Shown here one piece after another: positions 1-7,084 of a stretch of DNA of 33,976 nucleotides. Under the pieces are notes generated by a model, which was given only the letters and a program-made list of their open reading frames with translations, was not told where the DNA came from and made no database searches. How positions within the stretch are numbered: the stretch's first letter is position 1; each line of letters starts with the position of its first letter. This stretch comes from Proteiniphilum sp. (lineage in GTDB: Bacteria > Bacteroidota > Bacteroidia > Bacteroidales > Dysgonomonadaceae), in contig JADMKJ010000040.1 of NCBI GenBank assembly GCA_015478855.1, positions 1 to 33,976 on the forward strand, given 5' to 3'. The position numbers and the translations under genes are program-made.

Positions 1-304
1 ATGTAGTATGTTTGCAACTAAACCGTTCGACTACCGATGTTTTACGACCCGTTTCGGCACGCATTCGCTAACTTCAGTGAACTTGCTTCGCTTCAAACAG
101 CTCCTCTTTTTACGCTCTGTACGTGCCACGGATACCCCGCAAAACATCGAAATGTCTCCTCTTTAGTTGGAAACAAATTATATGAACATGCGAAACTAAT
201 AAATATTGGCTTTCGGCCCTGTCCCTGTAAGCAATCATAGTGACAGATGCGAAAGTGCAGTAAAAAAAATCGCTGTTTTGCGTACAACGGTAGAAACTTT
301 TACT
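1..304. other. Left-edge intergenic stretch without a convincing gene
   Basis: About 300 bases with only short, overlapping reading frames and no recognisable protein motif, ribosome binding site or family resemblance. The only structure I see is a long imperfect inverted repeat: positions 35-46 (CGATGTTTTACG) pair with 138-149 with one mismatch, and 56-61 (GGCACG) pair with 122-127, separated by a loop of about 60 bases. This could be the decayed end of a mobile element or a structured RNA, but nothing in the sequence decides between these. Confidence 0.5.
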
Positions 305-312
305 TAATTTTG
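305..312 (+). promoter_or_regulatory. Bacteroidota -7 promoter element for tRNA-Glu
   Basis: TAATTTTG is an exact match to the Bacteroidota -7 consensus TAnnTTTG and lies 16 bases before the first base of the tRNA. A TTTG at 277-280 could be the -33 element, but the 24-base spacer is longer than the usual 18-20, so only the -7 box is well supported. Confidence 0.6.
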
Positions 313-328
313 CACTATCTGATAACAA

Positions 329-400
329 GGCGCACTCTTCTAACGGTTAGGAAAATTGTTTCTCAGGCAATGAATAGCAGTTCGATTCTGCTGTGCGCTA
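329..400 (+). tRNA. tRNA-Glu, anticodon CUC
   Basis: The sequence folds into a complete 72-nt cloverleaf. The acceptor stem is 329-335 with 393-399 (GGCGCAC/GTGCGCT, G1-U72 wobble). The D stem is 338-341/350-353 with loop AACGGTTA. The anticodon stem is 355-359/367-371, with loop TTCTCAG and anticodon CTC at 362-364. The variable loop GAAT is four bases, and the T stem 376-380/388-392 is perfect around TTCGATT. Conserved U8, A14, G18-G19, U33 and T54-T55-C56 are present, and A15 can pair with U48. It carries the glutamate identity set known from E. coli: U11-A24, U13-G22 with A46, no base 47, G2-C71, U35, C36, A37. The discriminator is A400. CCA is not encoded, so it would be added after transcription. 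Confidence 0.9.
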
Positions 401-434
401 CATAAAAATCAGTTTTCGGTATAAGGAAAAATTA

Positions 435-462
435 AAAGCGAGACCACTGGTGATCTCGCTTT
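435..462. terminator. Bidirectional intrinsic terminator between tRNA-Glu and yebC
   Basis: A 9-bp perfect stem, AAAGCGAGA (435-443) with TCTCGCTTT (454-462), encloses a 10-base loop. On the minus strand it is followed by TTTTAATTTTT, a good U-tract for ending the yebC transcript. On the plus strand it follows the tRNA by 34 bases and has only a weak T-tract. It lies between convergent transcripts, as expected for a shared terminator. Confidence 0.8.
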
Positions 463-489
463 GTATGTTTTATGCCCCCTCTGTTACAC

Positions 490-1206
490 TTATTCTACCG
501 ACATATTGTGGAACACGTTCTGCACATCTTCGTCCTCTTCGAACTTATCCAGCAGCTTTTCTATCTGGGCACGCTGCTCATCGTTCACAGGCTTGGTCTC
601 GTGCGGTATACGTTCAAATTCGGCTGCATGAATCTCGAAGCCGTTCTCTTCCAGGAAGGTCTGGATGCCGGAGTAGGATTTAAAATCACCGTACAACAGG
701 ATCTCACCTTCGTCCAGCGCCACTTCATCCACGCCATAGTCGATCAGTTCCAGCTCGAGCTCATCGAGAGAGACACCCTCTTTCTCCGCGACTTTAAATA
801 CACACTTGTGGTCGAACAGAAACTCGAGACTGCCCGAAGTGCCCAGTGAGCCGCCATGTCTGTTAAAATAGCTGCGTACATTGGCCACGGTACGGGTGGT
901 GTTGTCGGTGGCTGTCTCCACCACGATCGCTATCCCGAAAGGACCGTATCCTTCATACACCATCTCCTTGTAATCTGAAACATCCTTATCGGTTGCCTTC
1001 TTGATGGCACGTTCGACATTCTCTTTGGGCATGTTCTCTTTCTTGGATGTCTGTATGAGCACACGTAAACGAGGGTTGGTATCCGGATCGGGGCCGCTCT
1101 CACGTACGGCGATGGTGATCTGTTTACCCAGTTTCGTGAAGACGCGGGCCATATTGCCCCACCGTTTCATCTTGGTTGCTTTTCTGTATTCAAATGCTCT
1201 TCCCAT
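490..1206 (-). CDS. yebC: YebC/PmpR (TACO1) family protein
   Basis: This 238-residue protein is full length for the YebC family. The N-terminus MGRAFEYRKATKMKRW and the following GNMARVFTKLGKQI match the Bacteroidales version, and the core motif EGYGPFGIAIVVETATDN is typical. Family members are cytoplasmic. They were first described as DNA-binding regulators, and TACO1/YebC proteins have since been linked to translation, easing ribosome stalling at difficult sequences. Which role applies here cannot be read from the sequence. The gene lies 106 bases downstream of pheT on the same strand with no promoter I can recognise in the gap, so it is probably co-transcribed, and a strong terminator follows it. 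The ATG start matches the family N-terminus. Confidence 0.95.
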   Translation of the reverse strand: MGRAFEYRKATKMKRWGNMARVFTKLGKQITIAVRESGPDPDTNPRLRVLIQTSKKENMPKENVERAIKKATDKDVSDYKEMVYEGYGPFGIAIVVETATDNTTRTVANVRSYFNRHGGSLGTSGSLEFLFDHKCVFKVAEKEGVSLDELELELIDYGVDEVALDEGEILLYGDFKSYSGIQTFLEENGFEIHAAEFERIPHETKPVNDEQRAQIEKLLDKFEEDEDVQNVFHNMSVE

Positions 1207-1312
1207 ATTATTATTAATCTCTAATCCCAGGTCTTTATGTAAGGCTCAACGGGTCTGTTTAACTTTTCTACTAACTTATATCACCACTTCAGCTCATCTT
1301 CACATCAGTTCA

Positions 1313-3775
1313 TCACCTTAACTGTGCACCCAGCTCTCTCTCCAGGTTGAGGGTTATCTTCTGCATCACCGCATCAATCTGTTTGTCGTTCAGCGTTTTC
1401 TCTTTATCCTGCAGGAGGAAGTTCACCGCGTAGGATTTCTTGCCCTCAGGCAGGTTCCCGCCCTCATATACATCGAAAAGAGAAACTTTTTTCAGCAGTT
1501 TCTTTTCTGTTTTGGTTGCTATCTGCTCAATCTGTGCAAAGGAGATCTGCTTGTCGATTAAGAGGGCTAAATCTCTTCTTACAGCGGGATATTTGGATAT
1601 CTCAGTGTAGCGTACCGATTGCTTCTCTGTCTCACGCATCAGCAGGTCCCAGTTCAACTCGGCGAAAAAAACGTCAGTATCGATATCGAACATCTTACAA
1701 ATCCCGGCTGCAACAATGCCGAAGCTACCAAGCTGATGTTTGTGTGTGCGGATGTTCATTCCTGTGGCGAAGATATCGTTCTGCAGCGGTTCAAACCTCA
1801 CCTGATTCTTGCTGATACCCAATCGCTTCAGGATATTCTCCACATGTGCTTTCAGTTCAAAGACCGAACTCTGCTCTTCGGCTGTAGACCAGTTCTTGTG
1901 CGTTCTCCTGCCACATATCCATAATCCTATATGATTCTCCTCGGTATACCCGGCAAGGATTTTCTCTTCCTGTTTTTTCTCTTTATCAAAGAAATAGCAG
2001 TTGCCGAATTCATAAAAACGCAAATCACCCTGTTTTCGGTTGCGGTTATAGGCAATGCTCTCCATCCCTCCAAAGAGAAGTGTCTGACGCATGACGCTCA
2101 GGTCGTTGCTCAGCGGATTGACCAGCGTCACACAGTTCGCTGCCGGATAGCTCTCCAGCTGTTCATAGTATGTTTTTTTAGTGAGCGAGTTGTTCATGAT
2201 CTCCCCGAAACCGTTGGCCGTGAGCTGCTCAGAGATGAGTGTCTGCAGCTTGTTCTTGCGGTCGGTAGCTGTCTGGTAGGAGAGGTTCGCTCTCAGTGAG
2301 TCGCTTATCTCCACATTGTTGTAACCGTAAATACGCAGGATCTCTTCAATCACATCCACATCGCGCGTCACATCCACACGATAAGTGGGAATGCGGAGTG
2401 TCAGCTCGCTGTCGGACTCCTTCACTATCGTTATCTCAAGGCTTTGCAGGATAGATTTGATAGTCTCTTTCGGGATCACTTTTCCGATAAGTGAATGAAC
2501 CTTTTTTAAAGGGAGGATCACTTCTGCTCTCTCCACCGGTGTGGGGTAGATATCGCGGATCTCACCTTCAATCACACCACCCGCCAGCTCTTTGATTAGC
2601 AATGCTGCCCTCTTCAATACATAAACAGTATTGCCGGGATCGGCGCCACGCTCAAAACGAAACGAAGAGTCGGTGCTGAGTCCATGCCTGCGGGCTGTTT
2701 TTCTTACCCAGGTGGGATGGAAATAGGCCGACTCCAGAAAGAGATTTTTCGTCTTCTCCGTCACACCGGAAGAGAGTCCCCCGAAAACACCCGCTATGCA
2801 CATCCCCTCTTCGGCATTGCAAATCATCAGGTCACCGGCACTCAGCTCATGTTCCTCTTCATCCAGCGTGATGAACTTGCTCTTTTCCGGCATGGTGCGT
2901 ACAACCACTTCGTTCCCGGTGATCTGTGCCGCATCGAATGCATGCATGGGGTGACCTGTCTCATGCAGCACGAAGTTGGTGATATCCACGATATTGTTGA
3001 TTGGACGCAGGCCGATTAATAACAGCTTGTCCTTCAGCCAGTCGGGGCTCTCCTTCACGGTGACATCACGAATGGTCAGACCTGAGTAACGGGGACACGC
3101 TTCGCTGTTCTCGACAATCACCTCAATACCTCCCTCTTCTCTGTCCACACTGAAAGCATCCACAGATGGTTTGGTCAGCCTGTAATGTTTACCTGCCTGC
3201 TCAAGTGACGCAGCCAGGTCACGTGCCACACCATAGTGGGAGGCAGCATCCACACGGTTGGGGGTGATATCTATCTCGAGGATAAAATCACTTTTAATAT
3301 TGTAATAATCTTTTGCCGGCGTTCCAACGCGGGCATCAGCGGGCAGCACAATGATACCGTCATGCGAACTGCCGATGCCTATCTCATCCTCAGCACATAT
3401 CATTCCAAATGACTCTTCTCCGCGGATCTTCGTTCTTTTGATGGTGATCTCATCCTCTCCGAACCATAGTTTGGTGCCAACAGTGGCTACCACCACCTTC
3501 TGACCGGCAGCGACGTTGGGGGCGCCACAAACAATCCTGAGCGGTTCCTCACCGTTACCTGTAGTGACTGTTGTCAGATGCAGATGGTCGGAGTCGGGAT
3601 GATCCACGCAGGTAAGTACCTCGCCGATCACCAGCCCCTCCAGTCCCCCCCTGATGGTTTGAATCTCTTCCACACTTCCTGTTTCCAGTCCGATGGAGGT
3701 GAGTGCATCGGCTGTCTCCTGTGGGGTTAAATCGAATTGCAGATACTCTTTGAGCCAGTTATAAGAAATATTCAT
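1313..3775 (-). CDS. pheT: Phenylalanyl-tRNA synthetase beta subunit
   Basis: The 820-residue length is standard for bacterial PheT, which pairs with PheS (not in this window) as an alpha2-beta2 enzyme charging tRNA-Phe with phenylalanine. Visible domains in order: the N-terminal MNISYNWLKEYL segment; the EMAP/OB-type tRNA-binding domain at about residues 40-150 (LTCVDHPDSDHLHLTTV); the B3/B4 editing region; the B5 domain at about 405-475; a catalytic-like core; and the C-terminal FDX-ACB anticodon-binding domain from about residue 725 (YPAVRRDLALLID) to the end. It is separated from pgk by 171 bases containing the pgk terminator and its own -7 box, so it begins a new transcription unit that probably includes yebC. 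The ATG start and N-terminus fit the family. Confidence 0.97.
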   Translation of the reverse strand: MNISYNWLKEYLQFDLTPQETADALTSIGLETGSVEEIQTIRGGLEGLVIGEVLTCVDHPDSDHLHLTTVTTGNGEEPLRIVCGAPNVAAGQKVVVATVGTKLWFGEDEITIKRTKIRGEESFGMICAEDEIGIGSSHDGIIVLPADARVGTPAKDYYNIKSDFILEIDITPNRVDAASHYGVARDLAASLEQAGKHYRLTKPSVDAFSVDREEGGIEVIVENSEACPRYSGLTIRDVTVKESPDWLKDKLLLIGLRPINNIVDITNFVLHETGHPMHAFDAAQITGNEVVVRTMPEKSKFITLDEEEHELSAGDLMICNAEEGMCIAGVFGGLSSGVTEKTKNLFLESAYFHPTWVRKTARRHGLSTDSSFRFERGADPGNTVYVLKRAALLIKELAGGVIEGEIRDIYPTPVERAEVILPLKKVHSLIGKVIPKETIKSILQSLEITIVKESDSELTLRIPTYRVDVTRDVDVIEEILRIYGYNNVEISDSLRANLSYQTATDRKNKLQTLISEQLTANGFGEIMNNSLTKKTYYEQLESYPAANCVTLVNPLSNDLSVMRQTLLFGGMESIAYNRNRKQGDLRFYEFGNCYFFDKEKKQEEKILAGYTEENHIGLWICGRRTHKNWSTAEEQSSVFELKAHVENILKRLGISKNQVRFEPLQNDIFATGMNIRTHKHQLGSFGIVAAGICKMFDIDTDVFFAELNWDLLMRETEKQSVRYTEISKYPAVRRDLALLIDKQISFAQIEQIATKTEKKLLKKVSLFDVYEGGNLPEGKKSYAVNFLLQDKEKTLNDKQIDAVMQKITLNLERELGAQLR

Positions 3776-3797
3776 TATACGATAATTTGAACGTTAC

Positions 3798-3813
3798 GGG
3801 AATTGCTTCCCGA
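3798..3813 (-). promoter_or_regulatory. Leader hairpin upstream of pheT
   Basis: CGGGAA (3798-3803) and TTCCCG (3808-3813) form a perfect 6-bp stem with a TTGC loop. It lies between the predicted pheT transcription start and the start codon, about 22 bases before the ATG. There is no run of phenylalanine codons or T-box sequence, so any regulatory role is open. Confidence 0.35.
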
Positions 3814-3824
3814 ATAAGAGCCCC

Positions 3825-3832
3825 AAAATTAC
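3825..3832 (-). promoter_or_regulatory. Bacteroidota -7 promoter element for pheT
   Basis: Read on the minus strand this is TAATTTTG, an exact TAnnTTTG match, 49 bases upstream of the pheT ATG and downstream of the pgk terminator. No clear TTTG -33 box is present at the expected distance. Confidence 0.55.
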
Positions 3833-3870
3833 AAAAAAATGGTGAGATTATGTAACAGGCGGGGATGAAT

Positions 3871-3904
3871 AAAAAAACCGTGCGAACATTTTCGTTCACA
3901 CGGT
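3871..3904 (-). terminator. Intrinsic terminator of pgk
   Basis: On the minus strand an 11-bp stem (3894-3904 with 3877-3887, one A-C mismatch) closes a 6-base loop and is followed at once by seven T residues (complement of 3871-3877). It starts 43 bases after the pgk stop codon. Confidence 0.85.
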
Positions 3905-3946
3905 ATATATAAAAGAAGTGTGTAAATCACTTCACTTGTTCTCTGT

Positions 3947-5209
3947 TTAATAGCCGCGGATAGCTTTCACCCCCGGAAGCACCTTGCCTTCAATCATCTC
4001 AAGCAATGCACCACCACCGGTGGAGACATAGGACACCTCGTCGGCATGACCAAATTTGTTGACACAGGCTACTGAGTCACCTCCACCCACAAGAGAGAAT
4101 GCACCTTTTCTGGTGGCTTCCACGATCGCGTCGGAAACGGCACGTGAGCCTTTGTCGAAATTATCGAACTCAAACACTCCCACAGGGCCGTTCCAGAGGA
4201 TGGTCTTGGAGTTCTTGATCACTTCAGTAAATATCTTTTCCGATTCCGGGCCGATGTCGAGTCCCTCCCATCCGTCGGGGATCTCTTTCACCGGGGTGAA
4301 ATTTGTTCGGGCATCGTTGCTGAAGCTGTCTGCGATCTTGGCATCTGTAGCCAGCACCAGGTTCACACCCTTGGCTTTGGCCATCTCCACCAGCTCCCTT
4401 GCCAGCTCCAGTTTATCATTTTCCACGATGGAATCACCGATGCTTCCGCCAAATGCCTTGGCGAAGGTGTAGGTCATACCTCCTGCAAGTATCAGGTTAT
4501 CTACCTTATCCAGCAGGTTCTTGATGATCTCAATCTTAGAGGATACTTTTGAACCTCCCATGATGGCAGTAAAGGGACGTTCCGTATCTTTCATCACTTT
4601 TTCCACCGCTACGATCTCGTTTTGCAGCAGATGACCGAAAAGCTTGTGCCCTTCATCGAAATAATCGGCAATCAGCGCTGTGGAGGCGTGTGCACGGTGT
4701 GCGGTGCCGAAGGCATCATTCACATATACATCGGCATAGGAAGCCAGCTTTTTGGCAAACTCTTTTTGTGATTCTTTGACCTCTTTCTTCGCTTTTGCGA
4801 TCACTTCCTCAGAAGCATCGTCGGCCAGGCCGCGGGGTTTACCCTCCTCCTCGGCATAAAACCGGAGGTTCTCAAGCAATAACGCCTCTCCCGGGCGCAA
4901 AGCTGCGGCTTTGGCTTCAGCCTCTTCCCCGATGCAGTCATTGGCGAACTGTACATCCACACCCAGCAGTTCAGAAAGGTGAGAGAGGATATGTCTCAGT
5001 GATAACTTATCATTTGTGCCTTTCGGCCGGCCCAGATGCGATCCGATGATCACGCTGCCACCATCTTTCAGAATCTTTTTCAGTGTAGGGATGGCAGCAC
5101 GTATACGTGTGTCATCAGTGATATTGAAATTCTCATCGAGGGGCACGTTGAAGTCCACGCGCACGAACGCCTTCTTACCGGCGAAATTAAAAGAGTCCAT
5201 TGTTTGCAT
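3947..5209 (-). CDS. pgk: Phosphoglycerate kinase
   Basis: This 420-residue cytoplasmic enzyme interconverts 1,3-bisphosphoglycerate plus ADP with 3-phosphoglycerate plus ATP. The N-terminus contains the substrate-binding signature [19 protein letters not shown], then GSHLGRPKG and the HRAHAST segment. The nucleotide-binding half has [20 protein letters not shown] and GGGDSVA (around residue 375). Length and motifs are complete. The start [15 protein letters not shown] matches the Bacteroidales form I know, which favours this ATG over the one three codons later. It lies 118 bases downstream of the osmC-like gene but has its own -7 box and its own terminator, so it is probably monocistronic and strongly expressed. 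Confidence 0.97.
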   Translation of the reverse strand: MQTMDSFNFAGKKAFVRVDFNVPLDENFNITDDTRIRAAIPTLKKILKDGGSVIIGSHLGRPKGTNDKLSLRHILSHLSELLGVDVQFANDCIGEEAEAKAAALRPGEALLLENLRFYAEEEGKPRGLADDASEEVIAKAKKEVKESQKEFAKKLASYADVYVNDAFGTAHRAHASTALIADYFDEGHKLFGHLLQNEIVAVEKVMKDTERPFTAIMGGSKVSSKIEIIKNLLDKVDNLILAGGMTYTFAKAFGGSIGDSIVENDKLELARELVEMAKAKGVNLVLATDAKIADSFSNDARTNFTPVKEIPDGWEGLDIGPESEKIFTEVIKNSKTILWNGPVGVFEFDNFDKGSRAVSDAIVEATRKGAFSLVGGGDSVACVNKFGHADEVSYVSTGGGALLEMIEGKVLPGVKAIRGY

Positions 5210-5273
5210 AGTTCACTTTATTTTATGAATATTGTTGAATCGATGTTCTGTTGATAAACGATAAACCTGAGCG

Positions 5274-5281
5274 CAAAGGTA
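5274..5281 (-). promoter_or_regulatory. Bacteroidota -7 promoter element for pgk
   Basis: Minus-strand TACCTTTG is the textbook form of the Bacteroidota -7 box (TAnnTTTG), 64 bases before the pgk ATG. The -33 region is not obvious. Confidence 0.65.
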
Positions 5282-5327
5282 CGAAAATATATAGAAATTT
5301 TTCAGTAATGAGCCGGTAAAAAGTTGA

Positions 5328-5747
5328 TCAATCCCTTATGACTACCTCATAGGTCACCGGAATCGCTTTCCGGTACATCGCCATCACCCCGCAATAGTTT
5401 TCGAACGACATCCTACATGCTCTCTCCAGCTTCTCCTTCGGGAGATTGTCACCTTCAAATTCATAGACCACCTTGAGTGAGGTATACTGCTTGGGATGCT
5501 CTTCGGTCAATTCAGCATCGATCCATATATTGAAGCTCTTTATGTTGATGCGCATCTTGCGTACAATCTCCACCACATCGAGTCCGGAACAGCCTGTTGC
5601 CGATATCAGCAGCAGTTTTTTCGGACGCGGGCCGGCATCATTACCCCCGGCCTCTTCAGGTAAATCGATGGTGATGGTATGTCCGTCAACCTCGGTATCA
5701 AAAATATTGTTCTCTCTCCAGACTGTCTTAATAGTATGTGTTGCCAT
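5328..5747 (-). CDS. OsmC/Ohr family protein
   Basis: This 139-residue protein is the usual size for the OsmC superfamily, whose characterised members use two cysteines to reduce organic or lipid hydroperoxides in the cytoplasm. The two expected cysteines are visible: C53 in ATGCSGLDVVEI, at the start of the long central helix, and C119 in FENYCGVMA. An additional C111 is present. The sequence resembles the YhfA-like branch (small GxxGCSGxD proteins) more than the Ohr branch, so a peroxidase function is inferred and the physiological substrate is unknown. It is transcribed toward pgk but separated by a pgk promoter. No canonical TAnnTTTG is visible between it and the divergent asparaginase gene. 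Confidence 0.88.
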   Translation of the reverse strand: MATHTIKTVWRENNIFDTEVDGHTITIDLPEEAGGNDAGPRPKKLLLISATGCSGLDVVEIVRKMRINIKSFNIWIDAELTEEHPKQYTSLKVVYEFEGDNLPKEKLERACRMSFENYCGVMAMYRKAIPVTYEVVIRD

Positions 5748-5904
5748 ATGATTTGGTTTCTTTTATTGTTAATTATATACTCAATTAAACAATTTATCGC
5801 CACTTTGGTTCGATAGCTGGAAAATGCATATTTGTCAATAAGAAACTGTCTATATGGCAATAAAGAAAAAGATTGTCAAAAGGATAGTTTAATTTATACA
5901 ATTT

Positions 5905-5918
5905 GCTACATTTGTAGC
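5905..5918 (+). promoter_or_regulatory. ansA promoter -7 box inside a 14-bp palindrome
   Basis: TACATTTG at 5907-5914 matches TAnnTTTG and sits 21 bases before the ATG. It is embedded in the perfect palindrome GCTACA-TT-TGTAGC (5905-5918). The palindrome could be an operator covering the polymerase contact, or chance symmetry. Confidence 0.55.
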
Positions 5919-5935
5919 TTGAAAACAGGGTTAAT

Positions 5936-6979
5936 ATGATCGACAGCAACGCAAAAGTACTACTTATATATACGGGAGGGACCATCGGAATGGTGGAGAA
6001 TCCGGAGACAGGTGCGCTGGAGCCGTTTAACTTCAGTCATCTTCGTTCCAACATGCCGGAAATAAAACGGTTGAACTTCAACGTGGAGACCTTTCTCTTC
6101 GATCCTCCCATCGATTCATCGGATGTCTCGCTGGAGATATGGCAACAGATGGCCGGGGTGATTGAAGAGAACTACAACCACTACGATGGGTTTGTGATTC
6201 TTCATGGTACCGATACGATGGCATATACGGCATCCGCATTGAGTCTTATTTTCGAGAACCTGACAAAGCCGGTGATTCTGACAGGGTCACAGCTGCCCAT
6301 CGGAAAGTTGCGCACAGATGGGAAGGAGAACCTGATTACTGCGCTTGAAATAGCTGCTGATAAAGACACTCAGGGACATCCTGTGGTGCCTGAGCTATGC
6401 ATCTATATGCAGAATTTACTGATGCGCGGAAACAGAACGACGAAGGTGAATGCCGATCATTTCAGTGCGTTCAACAGTCCCAACTACCCTTACCTTGCAC
6501 AGGCCGGGCTCGATATACGCTACGATGAGAAAGCTATCTTAAAGCCTGATTACAACAGTACTGTACGGTTTAACTATGAGATGGATCACCATGTGGTGAT
6601 CATGAAGCTGTTTCCCGGTATTACCGAAGAGGTGGTGAAAGCACACCTTGAGATCCCCGGGCTGAAAGGTGTGGTCCTTGAGACTTACGGCACGGGGAAC
6701 TCACCGATCTATCCCTGGTTCACCCGTCAGCTTCATAAGGCTGTGGAGAGAGGAATAGTGATTGTCAATGTTACACAGTGTCTCTACGGAGGTGTGGAGA
6801 TGCACCGCTATGAGAACGGGCAGCAACTGGAGAAAGCGGGTGTGATCAGCGGCAATGACATCACCACGGAAGCGGCATTGGCCAAGCTGATGATACTCTT
6901 TGGCAAAAGAGAGTCGGCCGGCGACGTGCGTCGGCTGATGCAGGTATCACTGCGCGGAGAACTGACTGTGAGGGGTTGA
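5936..6979 (+). CDS. ansA: Type I L-asparaginase
   Basis: This 347-residue enzyme hydrolyses L-asparagine to aspartate and ammonia. The first catalytic threonine is in the N-terminal motif YTGGTIGMV (T16). The second active-site motif is HGTDTMAYTAS (T92, D93), followed by the LTGSQLPIGKLRTDGKENL segment. There is no signal peptide, the length is that of the cytoplasmic AnsA type, and the C-terminal small domain is intact (PELCIYMQNLLMRGNRTTKVNADHF-type region, then the allosteric-site region). It is divergent from the osmC-like gene and has its own promoter; the next gene downstream also has its own promoter, so it is probably transcribed alone. The enzyme would feed asparagine into aspartate metabolism. 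Confidence 0.95.
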   Translation: MIDSNAKVLLIYTGGTIGMVENPETGALEPFNFSHLRSNMPEIKRLNFNVETFLFDPPIDSSDVSLEIWQQMAGVIEENYNHYDGFVILHGTDTMAYTASALSLIFENLTKPVILTGSQLPIGKLRTDGKENLITALEIAADKDTQGHPVVPELCIYMQNLLMRGNRTTKVNADHFSAFNSPNYPYLAQAGLDIRYDEKAILKPDYNSTVRFNYEMDHHVVIMKLFPGITEEVVKAHLEIPGLKGVVLETYGTGNSPIYPWFTRQLHKAVERGIVIVNVTQCLYGGVEMHRYENGQQLEKAGVISGNDITTEAALAKLMILFGKRESAGDVRRLMQVSLRGELTVRG

Positions 6980-7018
6980 GATTTAAGACTTATTAAACCC
7001 ATCTGCAGAAGATAATCC

Positions 7019-7048
7019 TTTGTTAGTAGAACGTAATCCTTATCTTTG
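7019..7048 (+). promoter_or_regulatory. Complete Bacteroidota promoter for the GH15 gene
   Basis: TTTG (7019-7022), an 18-base spacer and TATCTTTG (7041-7048) match the Bacteroidota -33/-7 pattern closely. The ATG follows 36 bases later. A small hairpin, TTCCTT/AAGGAA, falls just downstream in the leader. Confidence 0.75.
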
Positions 7049-7084
7049 TTCCTTGATAAAAGGAACAGGACTAATTAATTTTAC

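Noticed and set aside
29..44. A 16-base near-identical match (one mismatch) to 32721-32736, GAC-ACCGATGTTTTA, as a possible attachment-site pair bounding the whole window.
   Set aside because: In a window of this size several 16-mers with one mismatch are expected by chance, and no integrase or other boundary signal supports it.
472..849. A plus-strand frame of 125 codons opposite yebC.
   Set aside because: It lies entirely antisense to a conserved gene and has no family resemblance; it is a shadow of yebC codon usage.
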